Shown: piece by piece, positions 43,275-52,899 of the stretch
Position numbering within the stretch: the first letter of the stretch is position 1
Layout of the letters: the number at the start of each line of letters is the position of its first letter
NCBI RefSeq assembly: GCF_011047135.1
Contig: NZ_CP049255.1
Coordinates: 1,674,001-1,738,000 of the forward strand
Direction: 5' to 3'
DNA length: 64,000 nucleotides
Source of the DNA: Microbacterium endophyticum
GTDB lineage: Bacteria; Actinomycetota; Actinomycetes; Actinomycetales; Microbacteriaceae
The notes under the pieces: model-generated
What the model was told of the DNA's origin: nothing
Database searches by the model: none
The model's input: the letters and a program-made list of their open reading frames with translations, nothing else
Program-made: the position numbers and the translations under genes

Positions 43275-44198
43275 ATGCCCTTACGCGCGACGCTTGCCGC
43301 ATTCCTGGTCGCCCTCATCTGGGGCATGAACTTCGTCGTGATCGATGCGGGTCTCGAAGGCATGCCCCCGCTTCTCTTTCTCGCGATCCGGTTCGTGGTT
43401 GTCATCATCCCCGCGATCTTCTTCGTGCCGAAGCCTGCCGCGCGCTGGCGCGATATCGCCGCGATCGGCTTCTTCTTAAGTCTCGCCCAGTTCTCGATGC
43501 TCTACATTTCGCTCGCGCTCGGGATGCCGCCGGGGCTTGCATCTCTCGTTGTGCAGGGTCAGGTCGTGCTCACTGTCGTCTTCGCGGCGATGGTGCTGCA
43601 CGAAGTGCCGACCCGCGTTCAACTCATCGGGATATCGGTGGGCGCCCTCGGCCTCTTGATCATCGGACTCGGCCGAGGCGGCGACGTGGCGCTGTTGGCG
43701 TTCATGTGTTCGGTGGGCGCCGCGACTGCGTGGGCGATCGGCAACGTGCTCACCCGGCGGGTGGGCCGAAGCGCGCCCGGCGGTACTCCGGCGCCGCTCG
43801 CCGGACTCTCGATGACGGTCTGGTCGGCACTCGTCGTGCCCATCCCGGCCTTTGCGATTTCGCTGTTGTTCGACGGCCCGAGCGCCGTCGGCTACGCGCT
43901 CACGCATCTCACCGTGCCGCAATTGCTCTCAACCGCGTATACCGCGTGGCTCGCAAGCCTCGTGGGCTACGGCATCTGGAACACACTGCTTGGCAAGTAC
44001 CAAGCCTCGGCTGTCGTACCGTTCACGATGCTGGTTCCGGTGGTCGGCATCTTCGCGGCGTGGCTCGTGCAAGACGAAGTGCCCACAGTTGCCGAGCTCA
44101 TCGGCGGCGGAGCACTGCTCGTGGGCGTTGCCATCACAACGGGCTTACTCGCCCAGATCAAGCGGTGGCGGATGCCTCAGGCTCGTCGTCTGCGATAG
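43275..44198 (+). CDS. EamA/DMT-family exporter
   Basis: 307 residues with ten hydrophobic helices in two EamA repeats; the first begins ATLAAFLVALIWGMNFVVID, the second at GLSMTVWSALVVPIPAFAI. Such carriers export amino acids or metabolites (YdeD/RhtA-like). Start ATG 43275; TTG 43263 is an alternative. It is controlled probably by the divergent LysR. Its 3' end overlaps the convergent hemA gene by 41 bases. Confidence 0.88.
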   Translation: MPLRATLAAFLVALIWGMNFVVIDAGLEGMPPLLFLAIRFVVVIIPAIFFVPKPAARWRDIAAIGFFLSLAQFSMLYISLALGMPPGLASLVVQGQVVLTVVFAAMVLHEVPTRVQLIGISVGALGLLIIGLGRGGDVALLAFMCSVGAATAWAIGNVLTRRVGRSAPGGTPAPLAGLSMTVWSALVVPIPAFAISLLFDGPSAVGYALTHLTVPQLLSTAYTAWLASLVGYGIWNTLLGKYQASAVVPFTMLVPVVGIFAAWLVQDEVPTVAELIGGGALLVGVAITTGLLAQIKRWRMPQARRLR

Positions 44199-45483
44199 CC
44201 ACAGCGTCTGGCAGCTCAATACCGAACACGGCGTTGAGGCCTGCGATGAAGTCATCTCCGCGACCAGATTCAGCGAGTTGGTGGGCTCGGGCGGTCGGGC
44301 TGTGGAGCAGCACGCCGACGAGGTGTCGAAGCGCCTGTTCGGTGCGACCGTCGTCGCCGCGACCCTGGGCACGAGCGATCTCACCCTCGAGAACGCCGAA
44401 GACGTGGCTACGAAGCGCAACAACGGCGGGGGTGATGCTGCGGCGCTCGCCGACAACGCTGAAGCGAGCGGCAGCGTTCCGCACGACAGTTCGCGCGGCA
44501 TCCGTCGCCTGCAGCTCTTCGAGGGGCGCGTGGAGGCGAATGGTTTCGAGGTCGAGCAGGTCGATTCCGGCAAGCTCTGCGACGTCGGCGTCGACGTTTC
44601 GAGGAAGACCGAGGTCGATCACGATGCGCCTCGTCGCGGAGTGTGCCACCGGGCATCCGGCGGTAGTTGCTGTGTCTGCAATGGCCGCGCCGCCGAGGAG
44701 AGCGGCGTTCACGACAGGAAGCTCTGAGCTCGTGCAGGTGATGACGAGGTCTGCGTGGGCTGCGGCCAGCGGGAAGTGCTCGTGCGAGACGGCCGCAATG
44801 CCGTGCTTCGCCGCGAATGCCGCGGCGCGTCCAGAGGGCGAGTGCACCGTGATGTCTTGGGCGCCGTGGTCGCGAAGGGCGGCAAGAGTTGCTGCGGCAT
44901 AGGAGCCGGTGCCGACAAGGAGCACGCGAAGCTCAGCCCAATCGATGATTCGGCTGTCGGCGAGATCAAGTGCGAGTCGCACGAGTGAACGACCGGCGCG
45001 CTGGAGGGCCGTTGAGTTCTTCACGTCGCGCTGCGCTTCGGAGGCGCGCTGAAAGAGGCGTTCGAGTTCGGGAGACGTCGTGCCATCGGTGCGCGCTTCC
45101 GTCAGCGCGCGTCGCACCTGGCCCGCGATCTCACCCTCGCCGACGACAACTGACTCGAGCCCTGATGCGACTGAGAAAAGATGCTCGGCGACAGCCGAAC
45201 CGGTGATGACTTCGTAGGAGCCCTCGAGCTCCGCGATCGTCACCGAGGTTGCTGATTCAATCGCCGCGAGTGCCGCTTCGACGCCGACAGCATCGGCTGC
45301 GGTCACGGGCTCGTCCATCTCGACGTATGCCTCGAAACGATTGCACGTCGCCACCACCACAGCGCCCTGCACGCATTCACCGTGGGCTGCGATGAGCGGT
45401 GCAACAGCAGTGCTGGGGGTGCTCAATCGCTCGAGGAGCTCGAACGGGGCGGTCTTATGACTCGCGCTTAAACACAGCAGCAC
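44158..45483 (-). CDS. hemA: Glutamyl-tRNA reductase
   Basis: 441 residues. Catalytic Cys in VVATCNRFEAYVE (residue about 48), substrate-binding SASHKTAPFELLERL, Rossmann domain VLLVGTGSYAAATLAAL and GEGEIAGQVRRAL. It reduces glutamyl-tRNA to glutamate-1-semialdehyde, the first committed heme step; hemL at 52.9 kb uses the product. Divergent from hemE, 78 bp apart. Confidence 0.95.
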   Translation of the reverse strand: MLLCLSASHKTAPFELLERLSTPSTAVAPLIAAHGECVQGAVVVATCNRFEAYVEMDEPVTAADAVGVEAALAAIESATSVTIAELEGSYEVITGSAVAEHLFSVASGLESVVVGEGEIAGQVRRALTEARTDGTTSPELERLFQRASEAQRDVKNSTALQRAGRSLVRLALDLADSRIIDWAELRVLLVGTGSYAAATLAALRDHGAQDITVHSPSGRAAAFAAKHGIAAVSHEHFPLAAAHADLVITCTSSELPVVNAALLGGAAIADTATTAGCPVAHSATRRIVIDLGLPRNVDADVAELAGIDLLDLETIRLHAPLEELQATDAARTVVRNAAARFSVVGERRSITPAVVALRSHVFGVLEGEIARAQGRGDDGRTEQALRHLVGVLLHSPTARAHQLAESGRGDDFIAGLNAVFGIELPDAVAIADDEPEASATA

Positions 45484-45561
45484 CAGAGCATTCTACGCCC
45501 CGAGAAATGTGCGGGTGCCGAGTCAGGTCTCCCACAGGGAGGGGAATGGGAGAATAGGACC

Positions 45562-46638
45562 GTGCTCAGTGACATCTCGAACGACCTCGACCAGGTGGCG
45601 CCCACAGGCCCCGCGGCATCCGCTCTCGTTCGGGCCCTGCACGGTGAACGAAGTGACCGGCTGCCGGTGTGGTTTATGCGACAGGCTGGTCGCTCGCTTC
45701 CGGAGTACCGCGAGCTGCGAGTCGGTACCCGAATGCTTGACGTGTGCCTTGAGCCGGAGCTTGCCGCCGAGATCACCCTGCAACCGGTGCGCCGCCACGG
45801 TGTCGATGCTGCCGTGTTCTTCAGCGACATCGTTGTGCCGCTGCGTCTTGCGGGTATCGAGGTAGAAATCGAGTCCGGTCGGGGGCCGGTATTTTCAAAC
45901 CCTGTGCGCAGCGCCGCAGATGTCGACCGCATCACGATGGTCGACCCGGCAGAAGTCGCAGCGGCCGCTGGGCCGATCCGCGAAGCCGTTGCGATGGTCT
46001 GCCGTGAACTCGGAGAGACTCCGCTCGTCGGGTTTGCCGGTGCCCCTTTCACGCTCGCCGCGTACCTCGTCGAGGGCGGTCCTTCTAAAGAGCACCTGCG
46101 TGCCCGCGCCATGATGCATGCTGACCCCGAGTCTTGGCACCGACTTGCTGGTTGGCTTGCTGAAGTTTCGGCAGCGTTCTTGAAAGCGCAAACGGATGGC
46201 GGCGCCAGCGCCGTGCAGTTGTTCGATTCGTGGGCGGGCTCGCTCTCGGTTGCCGACTACCGTGCGTTCGTTGCACCTCACTCAACCGCGGCTCTTGCCG
46301 GCGTCACGGTGCCGCGCATCCACTTCGGCGTCGGTACCGATCGGTTCCTCACCGACATGCGCCTGGGAGGCATCGTCGACGCTGTGGGCGTGGACTGGCG
46401 CACTCCGCTCGATGAAGCGGCTCAGCTTTTGGGCCCCGACGTCACGGTGCAGGGAAACATCGACCCGGCATTGCTGCAGGCACCATGGCCGGTGCTCGAA
46501 GCCCATGTTCACGACGTGATCAACCGCGGCCGTGTCGCGCGCGCCCACATCTTGAACCTCGGTCACGGTGTGCCTCCTGACACAGATCCCGAGGTGCTGA
46601 CGCGCATCGTCGCGCTCGCCCACGAGGCGGGCGTGTGA
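45562..46638 (+). CDS. hemE: Uroporphyrinogen III decarboxylase
   Basis: 358 residues from GTG 45562 with TAGGA upstream. Signature WFMRQAGRSLPEYRELR at about residue 36 and the GFAGAPFTLAAYLVEGG segment. It makes coproporphyrinogen III, the branch point for the coproporphyrin pathway. Its TGA overlaps the GTG of the next gene, so hemE and cgoX are coupled. Confidence 0.95.
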   Translation: MLSDISNDLDQVAPTGPAASALVRALHGERSDRLPVWFMRQAGRSLPEYRELRVGTRMLDVCLEPELAAEITLQPVRRHGVDAAVFFSDIVVPLRLAGIEVEIESGRGPVFSNPVRSAADVDRITMVDPAEVAAAAGPIREAVAMVCRELGETPLVGFAGAPFTLAAYLVEGGPSKEHLRARAMMHADPESWHRLAGWLAEVSAAFLKAQTDGGASAVQLFDSWAGSLSVADYRAFVAPHSTAALAGVTVPRIHFGVGTDRFLTDMRLGGIVDAVGVDWRTPLDEAAQLLGPDVTVQGNIDPALLQAPWPVLEAHVHDVINRGRVARAHILNLGHGVPPDTDPEVLTRIVALAHEAGV

Positions 46639-48101
46639 GTGGCGTCGAAGACCTCGCACACCTCGCAGAACAGGCGGGGCACACGAGAGTAGCTGTCGTC
46701 GGTGGCGGCATAGCGGGTCTCATCGCGGCGATGGAGTGCGCTCGTGTGGGACTGCAGGTCACTGTGTTTGAGGCATCCGATCGCCTCGGTGGGGTGCTGC
46801 GTTCCGCCGAGATTGCGGGGCTCACTGTCGATGTGGGCGCCGAGAGCTTCGCTACGCGCGGTGGGCACGTTCGCGCGCTCATCGATGAACTTGACCTTTC
46901 AGATGCCGTCGCGTCACCGAACCCTGTCGGTGCGTGGGTGGCCGGGCTCCCCACGGGAGCGGCACCCCTTCCTGGGGGGAGCGTCTTGGGGATTCCCGAC
47001 AACCCCTGGCGCGAAGACGTGCGCCGCATTCTCGGTTGGAGCGGGGCCTGGCGTGCGTATGTCGACCGGCTGCGACCTCCACTGACGATCGGTCACGACC
47101 GCAGTCTCGGTCATCTTGTGCGAAAGCGCATGGGTCAGCGCGTGCTCGATCGTTTGGTCGCCCCCGTCACCACCGGGGTCTACTCCGCGCGTCCAGATGA
47201 CATCGACGTCGACCTCGCAGCCCCAGGATTGAATGCTGCTCTCACTCGCACCGGATCACTTTCGGGCGCTGTCGCCGACCTCGTAGGTGGTCGACAGAGC
47301 GCGCCCGGCGGTGCCGTGCAGGGACTTGCCGGTGGCATGACTCGTCTTGTCGAGGCGCTGAGTGCTCGACTGCTCGACCTCGGTGTCGACATCCGCGTCA
47401 ACACGTCGGTCACAGCTCTCACCGAGACACCCACCGGCTGGGGTCTCACCACTGACGGTGCCGTAACCGAGGGGGCCGAGGAATTCACCGCAGTCATCGT
47501 CGCTGTTACTGAGCCCGAAGCTCGGGCGCTCCTGTCTCCCGTGGTTTCTGCACTTGAAGCTGAAACGGCAGCTGCCCCTGAAGTCGAACTCATCACGCTC
47601 GTGATCGATGCACCCGAACTCGACACGCACCCTCGTGGCACGGGTGTGCTCACAGTGCCGAACTCGCACGTTGCGAAGGCGCTCACGCACTCGACGGCCA
47701 AATGGCCCTGGCTTGATGCGCTGACAGAATCCGGCACGCACGTTGTGCGGGTGTCGTTTGGCGCTCAGGGCGAGGTGCCTGCGACCGCCGAGTTGAACGA
47801 CACGGATGCTGTCGCACTCGCTGTGGCCGAGGCATCCGCTCTCCTGGGCGTCGCGTTGCACCCGCAAAAAGTGCGGGGCTGGCATCGCGACAGCTATGTA
47901 CAGTCGCAGCCCGCCGCAACGCGTGGGCGACCGGAGGCAGTCGCGGCCGCGCGCGGCGCCATTCGGGCGGTCTCGGGGCTCGGCGCCGTCGGAGCGTGGA
48001 TCTCGGGCACCGGCCTGGCTCAGGTCGTGCCTGATGCCATCGCTGAATCCGACCGGGTGCGGCGCGCAGCGCTGTGGGGCCGGGGCGCTCAAAGCGAGTG
48101 A
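46635..48101 (+). CDS. hemY: Coproporphyrinogen III oxidase (HemY/CgoX type)
   Basis: 488 residues. FAD dinucleotide motif VAVVGGGIAGLIAAMECARVG at about residues 19-39, then DVGAESFATRGG and the C-terminal IRAVSGLGAVGAWISGTGL flavin motif. In actinobacteria this protein oxidises coproporphyrinogen III to coproporphyrin III. No downstream ferrochelatase is adjacent, which is unusual. The product is probably a soluble or peripheral flavoprotein. Confidence 0.9.
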   Translation: MSGVEDLAHLAEQAGHTRVAVVGGGIAGLIAAMECARVGLQVTVFEASDRLGGVLRSAEIAGLTVDVGAESFATRGGHVRALIDELDLSDAVASPNPVGAWVAGLPTGAAPLPGGSVLGIPDNPWREDVRRILGWSGAWRAYVDRLRPPLTIGHDRSLGHLVRKRMGQRVLDRLVAPVTTGVYSARPDDIDVDLAAPGLNAALTRTGSLSGAVADLVGGRQSAPGGAVQGLAGGMTRLVEALSARLLDLGVDIRVNTSVTALTETPTGWGLTTDGAVTEGAEEFTAVIVAVTEPEARALLSPVVSALEAETAAAPEVELITLVIDAPELDTHPRGTGVLTVPNSHVAKALTHSTAKWPWLDALTESGTHVVRVSFGAQGEVPATAELNDTDAVALAVAEASALLGVALHPQKVRGWHRDSYVQSQPAATRGRPEAVAAARGAIRAVSGLGAVGAWISGTGLAQVVPDAIAESDRVRRAALWGRGAQSE

Positions 48102-48207
48102 CGCGATGCTGCTGATGGTGTCCACGTTTGTCAAGTGGATGCCGGATTTGGAATACGGCGATAGCCTGGTGTCACACCAGCACCTCCACCGAGCGTGAGG
48201 AGACCCC

Positions 48208-48597
48208 ATGAGGGGCAAAGTAGGACTCGTTGTCGGACTCGCCGCAGGCTACGTTCTCGGCACCCGTGCCGGTCGCAAGCGGTACGAGCAGATCAAGACT
48301 CAAGCCCAGAAAGTGTGGGAGCTTGACCCGGTGCAGAACCAGGTCAGCAAAGTGAAAGATTTCGGCACGTCGGCGGCCCTGGCCGTTCCGAACGCGCTGT
48401 GGGATGGCGCCGTCAAGATCACGAAGGCCGTTGCTGCGAAGGGCAGCGCCGGCGAACGTGTCGATGCCGGAGTTGCCGCAGCCCAGAAGTCGAAGCGTGA
48501 CATCGCAGATGCCGCGACGGTCACGGCGGAAGAAGCTGAGGCCGCCGCAAAGAAAGCAGCCGACGACATCGACGAGAAACTCAACGGCGGCAAATGA
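48208..48597 (+). CDS. YtxH-like envelope protein
   Basis: 129 residues. An N-terminal short membrane segment VGLVVGLAAGYVLGTRAGRK resembles the YtxH start, followed by long Ala/Lys/Glu-rich helices. GAGGAGA precedes the ATG. It forms a small operon with the two following genes (overlaps of 4 and 11 bases). Function unknown; an envelope role is inferred from the anchor. Confidence 0.7.
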   Translation: MRGKVGLVVGLAAGYVLGTRAGRKRYEQIKTQAQKVWELDPVQNQVSKVKDFGTSAALAVPNALWDGAVKITKAVAAKGSAGERVDAGVAAAQKSKRDIADAATVTAEEAEAAAKKAADDIDEKLNGGK

Positions 48598-49007
48598 TGA
48601 CGACGCCTCGTGGATTCCGCGACCGCGCCGATGATGGCCTCCTCACCCTCGTGGGTGAAGTTCCCGAACTCGTCCGTAATCTCGTGGTTGCCGAAGTTGA
48701 CTCGGCGAAGTCCTGGGTAGCGCGCACTGCGAAAGATGTCGGAATCGGTGCCGGCTGGTTCGTCGCTGCACTTTTCGTGTTGTTCTGGTCAGTGCCGGCC
48801 CTTGGCGCTTTCGTCATCATCGGGCTTGCCTCATGGTGGCCCGCGTGGCTGTCGGCACTCGTGGTCTTTGTGGTCATGATCGTCATCGTCGCGATCCTCG
48901 CGCTGCTCGGGTTGATGAAGTTCCGCAAGATCTCGCGCGCGAAGAACCCCGGCCAGTCGATCGCAGAAGATGTGCGTGCCGTGAAGGAGGCCACAGATGA
49001 GTTCTAA
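48594..49007 (+). CDS. Phage-holin-superfamily III-like membrane protein
   Basis: 137 residues. Two long helices (AGWFVAALFVLFWSVPALGAF and SALVVFVVMIVIVAILALLG) after a charged start with TLVGEVPELVRNLVVAEVDS, typical of the DUF1469/holin-like proteins common in actinobacteria. No link to phage here; the name describes the fold only. Overlaps its neighbours on both sides. Confidence 0.75.
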   Translation: MMTTPRGFRDRADDGLLTLVGEVPELVRNLVVAEVDSAKSWVARTAKDVGIGAGWFVAALFVLFWSVPALGAFVIIGLASWWPAWLSALVVFVVMIVIVAILALLGLMKFRKISRAKNPGQSIAEDVRAVKEATDEF

Positions 49008-49299
49008 CCTGCAGGGAGCGTCGTCAGTGAATTCGCCCGTTCCCGTGCCGCGGACCGGAGTTCCCCTCGGTATTACCGATCCTGTCGAAAAGGCGCGCGC
49101 CGAACTGAAGGCGGCTCTGGCCGCAATCGAGGAAAAGGCGAATTTTCCTAAGCGAGCCGGAATCGCGGCTGACCGCGCGCAAAAACGCGCGCGTGCGTTC
49201 GCAAAGCGCAAGCCCGCAGCTGCTGTTGTGGGAGCTGTGGGGCTCGCCACAGCGGTCGGCGTTGTGGTGTGGGGCGCCGTGCGCCTTTACCTGCGCTGA
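48997..49299 (+). CDS. DUF3618-like small membrane protein
   Basis: 100 residues: ITDPVEKARAELKAALAAIE coil, then KRARAFAKRKPAAAVVGAVG and a C-terminal hydrophobic helix VGLATAVGVVVWGAVRLYL. This matches the DUF3618 layout. It overlaps the holin-like gene by 11 bases. With the two preceding genes it sits between cgoX and hemQ. Confidence 0.7.
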   Translation: MSSNLQGASSVNSPVPVPRTGVPLGITDPVEKARAELKAALAAIEEKANFPKRAGIAADRAQKRARAFAKRKPAAAVVGAVGLATAVGVVVWGAVRLYLR

Positions 49300-49379
49300 A
49301 CACGAAGTAACACCCCGGCGGGTAGACGCTGCATCCTGCCCGTTTGGTATCGCGCGCAGCGAGAGAGACACTGGTGAGT

Positions 49380-50090
49380 ATGGCTTCTGAGCACCACGAT
49401 CACCGGGAAGATTCCGCAACGAACGCTGAAGGACCCGGTACGCAGTACACGCTGTGGGCGATCTTCAGCCGTGACCCGGAGCACCCGGTCGTCGAGACTG
49501 AGTCGACCGAGCTTGAAGACATTGTCGCCCTCATCGAGCAGGGTGGCGTCACGGTTCGCGGTTTTTACGATGTGAGCGGACTCCGTGCCGACGCCGACCT
49601 CATGGTGTGGCTGCACGGACCGAATCCCGAAGATCTCCAGCGTGACCTCCGTCGCCTTCGACGCACCGAACTGCTCCGTCCGCTTCTGCCGGTGTGGAAC
49701 GCCATGGGCGTGCACCGCGACGCCGAATTCAATCGCGCCCACGTGCCCGGATTCTTGCGCGACGTGCCGGCGCGCGAGTGGCTGTGTCTGTACCCGTTCG
49801 TGCGTAGCTACGAGTGGTATCTCCTCCCGGAGGCCGAGCGCCGTCAGATGCTTGCGGAGCATGGCCGCAAGGGTGCTGCGTTCACCGGAGTAACGGCGAA
49901 CACAGTCGCAAGCTTCGCCCTCGGCGATTACGAGTGGTTGCTGCCGATGGAAGCAGACGTGCTCACCGATCTCGTCGACATGATGCGCGACCTTCGCTAC
50001 ACCGAAGCGCGCCGTCATGTGCGTGAAGAAGTCCCCTTCTATACCGGTCGTCGCATCGAACTCGAGGCCATCCCAGAGGTTCTGGCGTGA
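49380..50090 (+). CDS. hemQ: Coproheme decarboxylase
   Basis: 236 residues, chlorite-dismutase-like fold. The conserved LYPFVRSYEWYLL segment contains the tyrosine proposed as catalytic radical, and AEHGRKGAAFTGVTANTVAS holds the proximal His. It decarboxylates coproheme to protoheme, the last step of the coproporphyrin pathway. ATG 49380; TGA overlaps hemC by 4 bases. Confidence 0.93.
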   Translation: MASEHHDHREDSATNAEGPGTQYTLWAIFSRDPEHPVVETESTELEDIVALIEQGGVTVRGFYDVSGLRADADLMVWLHGPNPEDLQRDLRRLRRTELLRPLLPVWNAMGVHRDAEFNRAHVPGFLRDVPAREWLCLYPFVRSYEWYLLPEAERRQMLAEHGRKGAAFTGVTANTVASFALGDYEWLLPMEADVLTDLVDMMRDLRYTEARRHVREEVPFYTGRRIELEAIPEVLA

Positions 50091-51091
50091 CGTCAGCGCC
50101 CACACCGTGGCGCTTGGGAACGCGGCGGAGTGCGCTCGCAACTGCGCAATCGCAGCAGGTTGCTGACGCGCTCTCGGCAGCATCGGGCCGCGACGTCGTG
50201 CTCGTGCCGATCACCTCCGAAGGTGATGTTTCCCGCGCGTCACTATCGAGTCTTGGTGGGCAGGGTGTTTTTGCAACACGCTTACGCGAAGCGCTCGCTG
50301 CGGGTGAGTGCGACCTCCTTGTGCATTCTTTGAAAGACCTGCCCACAGCTCCAGCGCCCGGGCTCGTGATCGCGGCTATTCCTGCGCGAGTTGATGCTCG
50401 CGATGTCGTCATCACGCGTGACGGCACGGAGCTTCATAATCTGCCCGTTGCTGCAACGGTGGGAACCGGTTCGCCGCGGCGCCGGGCTCAGGCGCTCTCG
50501 AGCAACCTGCAGCTCGAGGTCAGAGACATCCGTGGCAACGTCGACTCGCGACTGTCGCGCGTGCGTTCCGGTGAACTAGATGCCGTGATTCTTGCCGCAG
50601 CGGGGATATCTCGACTCGGAGCCGATGGGCGCCCGGTCACCGACGGATTGCAGCTCGAGCACCTCAGCCTCGACGTCTGGCCGACGGCTCCCGGGCAGGG
50701 CGCGCTGGCGATTGAAACCCGTGACGACGCACCCGCTGATCTGCGCGCAGCGCTCAGCGAGCTTGACGACGCGGGGACCCGCGCTGCCGTCGACGCAGAA
50801 CGCGCCGTCCTGGCGGGCCTCGATGCTGGCTGCCACGCACCGGTCGGGGTGCACGCGACGCTCAACGGCGACCAGGTGCGGCTGAACGCCGTGGTTTACG
50901 CCCTCGATGGCAAAAAAAGCATCGGTCTTGACGAAACGACGCCTCTCTGGTCGGGGTATGCTCGAAAATCAGGCAGTGGCGATGGTGCAGAAGCTGCCGA
51001 CGGCGCAACATCCGATGCAAGAGCCCGCAGTGTCGGAGAAGATGTCGCACGTCGGTTGCTCGAACGTGGAGCGGCTGACCTCGCACCGTGA
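50087..51091 (+). CDS. hemC: Porphobilinogen deaminase
   Basis: 334 residues. Dipyrromethane-cofactor Cys in GLDAGCHAPVGVHA (about residue 248), and RLGTRRSALATAQ plus HSLKDLPTA substrate-binding motifs. Product is hydroxymethylbilane for HemD. A linker between residues 290-325 is Ala/Asp-rich. Overlaps hemD by 4 bases. Confidence 0.95.
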   Translation: MTSAPTPWRLGTRRSALATAQSQQVADALSAASGRDVVLVPITSEGDVSRASLSSLGGQGVFATRLREALAAGECDLLVHSLKDLPTAPAPGLVIAAIPARVDARDVVITRDGTELHNLPVAATVGTGSPRRRAQALSSNLQLEVRDIRGNVDSRLSRVRSGELDAVILAAAGISRLGADGRPVTDGLQLEHLSLDVWPTAPGQGALAIETRDDAPADLRAALSELDDAGTRAAVDAERAVLAGLDAGCHAPVGVHATLNGDQVRLNAVVYALDGKKSIGLDETTPLWSGYARKSGSGDGAEAADGATSDARARSVGEDVARRLLERGAADLAP

Positions 51092-51906
51092 AAGTCGACT
51101 CCATGAACTCACAGTTACGCAGCACCGCTGAGGCCAAGCCCCTCGCCGGTTGGCGAGTGCTGGTTCCTCGTGGCGGTCCGTGGGGCGACAGCGTCGCCGC
51201 GAATCTCCGCAAGCAGGGCGCAGTGCCGGTCGTGGCTCCCCTTATCAATTTCGCTTCGACGAATGACCAAGCAACTCTCGAAACGGCCCTCGCTGACCTC
51301 GCCGCCGGAAAGTTTGATTGGCTGACGATTACCAGTGCCACGACAGTCGATGTACTCGTTTCGTACCGCGCGACGATTCCGCACGAGACGAAGGTCGCCG
51401 CTGTCGGAGAAACGACATCCGCTGCACTTCAGGCCGTGGGATACCGCGTCGACCTCGTGCCCGAGCGCGACAATTCCGCGGCAGGCATGGCAGAGCAGCT
51501 GGTGGAGCTTGAACCTGAACCCCGCGACATCCTGACCCTGCGAAGTGAAATCGCAAAGCCCGTGCTTACGCGTCACCTCATCGAGGCCGGCCACCGCGTG
51601 CGCTCGGTCGTCGCGTACCGCACTGTGGGCGTACCCGTCACGCAGAAAATCGCCACGGATGTTGCGAGCGGCCGTATCAACGCCATTTTGGTGACGAGTG
51701 GTTCTGTTGCCGAGCAGGTGCACCTACAGTTTCCCGAAATTCCCGCTGACACGGTGATTGCGGCTATCGGCCCGCGTACGGCGAAAGATGCCAAACATGC
51801 CGGGCTCGATGTTGATGTGATCGCCGACGAGCAGACAGCGACAGCGCTCATCGATGCTGTTTCGCGCTACGCCCTGCCGCACGCACTCGATGAGGCCCAG
51901 TCGTGA
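51088..51906 (+). CDS. hemD: Uroporphyrinogen III synthase
   Basis: 272 residues from GTG 51088; ATG 51103 is an alternative. HemD is poorly conserved, but [37 protein letters not shown] and the [11 protein letters not shown] segments fit the two-lobe fold. Position between hemC and hemB with 4-base overlaps confirms it. Confidence 0.92.
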   Translation: MKVDSMNSQLRSTAEAKPLAGWRVLVPRGGPWGDSVAANLRKQGAVPVVAPLINFASTNDQATLETALADLAAGKFDWLTITSATTVDVLVSYRATIPHETKVAAVGETTSAALQAVGYRVDLVPERDNSAAGMAEQLVELEPEPRDILTLRSEIAKPVLTRHLIEAGHRVRSVVAYRTVGVPVTQKIATDVASGRINAILVTSGSVAEQVHLQFPEIPADTVIAAIGPRTAKDAKHAGLDVDVIADEQTATALIDAVSRYALPHALDEAQS

Positions 51907-52886
51907 GTTTTCCCGCTCACCGGCCGCGCCGTTTGCGCTCGGCCCCGGCGATGCGCCGGCTCGCGCGCGAGACCTGGCCGGTTCCGAGCCAACTCGTACT
52001 GCCGATGTTCGTACGCGAAGGCATCTCGGAGGCTGTTCCGATCAGCTCGATGCCCGGCGTCATGCAGCACACTGTCGATTCGCTCAAACGTGCGGCAGCG
52101 GATGCCGCGGCTGCAGGTGTCGGCGGAGTCATGCTGTTTGGGGTCCCCGCCGTGCGCGACGCCGAAGGGTCAGGTGCTGATGACCCCAACGGCATCCTGA
52201 ACGTCGCGACTCGAGCTCTCATCGAAGAAGTCGGCGACGCGCTCGTTGTGCAGACCGATCTCTGCCTCGACGAGTTCACCGATCACGGACACTGCGGAGT
52301 GCTCACGCCATCGGGCGCCGTCGACAATGACCGAACGCTCGAGCGCTACACGGCAATGGGTCTCGCTCAGGCTGAGGCAGGGTCTCACCTGCTCGGTCTG
52401 TCGGGAATGATGGACGGTCAGGTGCTCGCTGTTCGCGCAGCTCTCGAAGGTGCTGGTTTCACCGACACAGTGATCATGGCGTACTCGGCAAAATACGCCG
52501 GGGCGTTTTACGGGCCCTTCCGTGAAGCTGTCGATTCGCAGCTCGTCGGCGATCGTCGCACGTATCAGCTTGATCCGGCCAACGGACGCGAGGGTCTGCG
52601 CGAAGCGCTGCTCGATGTGGAAGAGGGGGCCGACATCGTCATGGTGAAGCCTGCTCTGCCTTATCTCGATGTGCTCGCCGATGTGCGCGCAGCCGTTGAT
52701 GTGCCGGTATGGGCCTACCAAGTTTCCGGCGAATACGCCATGGTCGAAGCCGCGGCAGCGCACGGCTGGATCGACCGTCGCCGCGCAGTGCTCGAATCAA
52801 TCACGTCGATCCGCCGCGCCGGAGCAGACGCTGTGCTCACCTACTGGGCGACCGAGGCCGCCCAGTGGCTGCGCGAAGAACTATAA
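51903..52886 (+). CDS. hemB: Delta-aminolevulinic acid dehydratase
   Basis: 327 residues from GTG 51903. Metal loop [15 protein letters not shown], Schiff-base Lys in [13 protein letters not shown] and in [13 protein letters not shown], and the N-terminal PMFVREG. It condenses two ALA to porphobilinogen. One of two catalytic-loop cysteines is present along with Asp, the magnesium-type variant is possible. 13 bases upstream of hemL. Confidence 0.95.
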   Translation: MSFPAHRPRRLRSAPAMRRLARETWPVPSQLVLPMFVREGISEAVPISSMPGVMQHTVDSLKRAAADAAAAGVGGVMLFGVPAVRDAEGSGADDPNGILNVATRALIEEVGDALVVQTDLCLDEFTDHGHCGVLTPSGAVDNDRTLERYTAMGLAQAEAGSHLLGLSGMMDGQVLAVRAALEGAGFTDTVIMAYSAKYAGAFYGPFREAVDSQLVGDRRTYQLDPANGREGLREALLDVEEGADIVMVKPALPYLDVLADVRAAVDVPVWAYQVSGEYAMVEAAAAHGWIDRRRAVLESITSIRRAGADAVLTYWATEAAQWLREEL

Positions 52887-52899
52887 GGAGAACCACTCG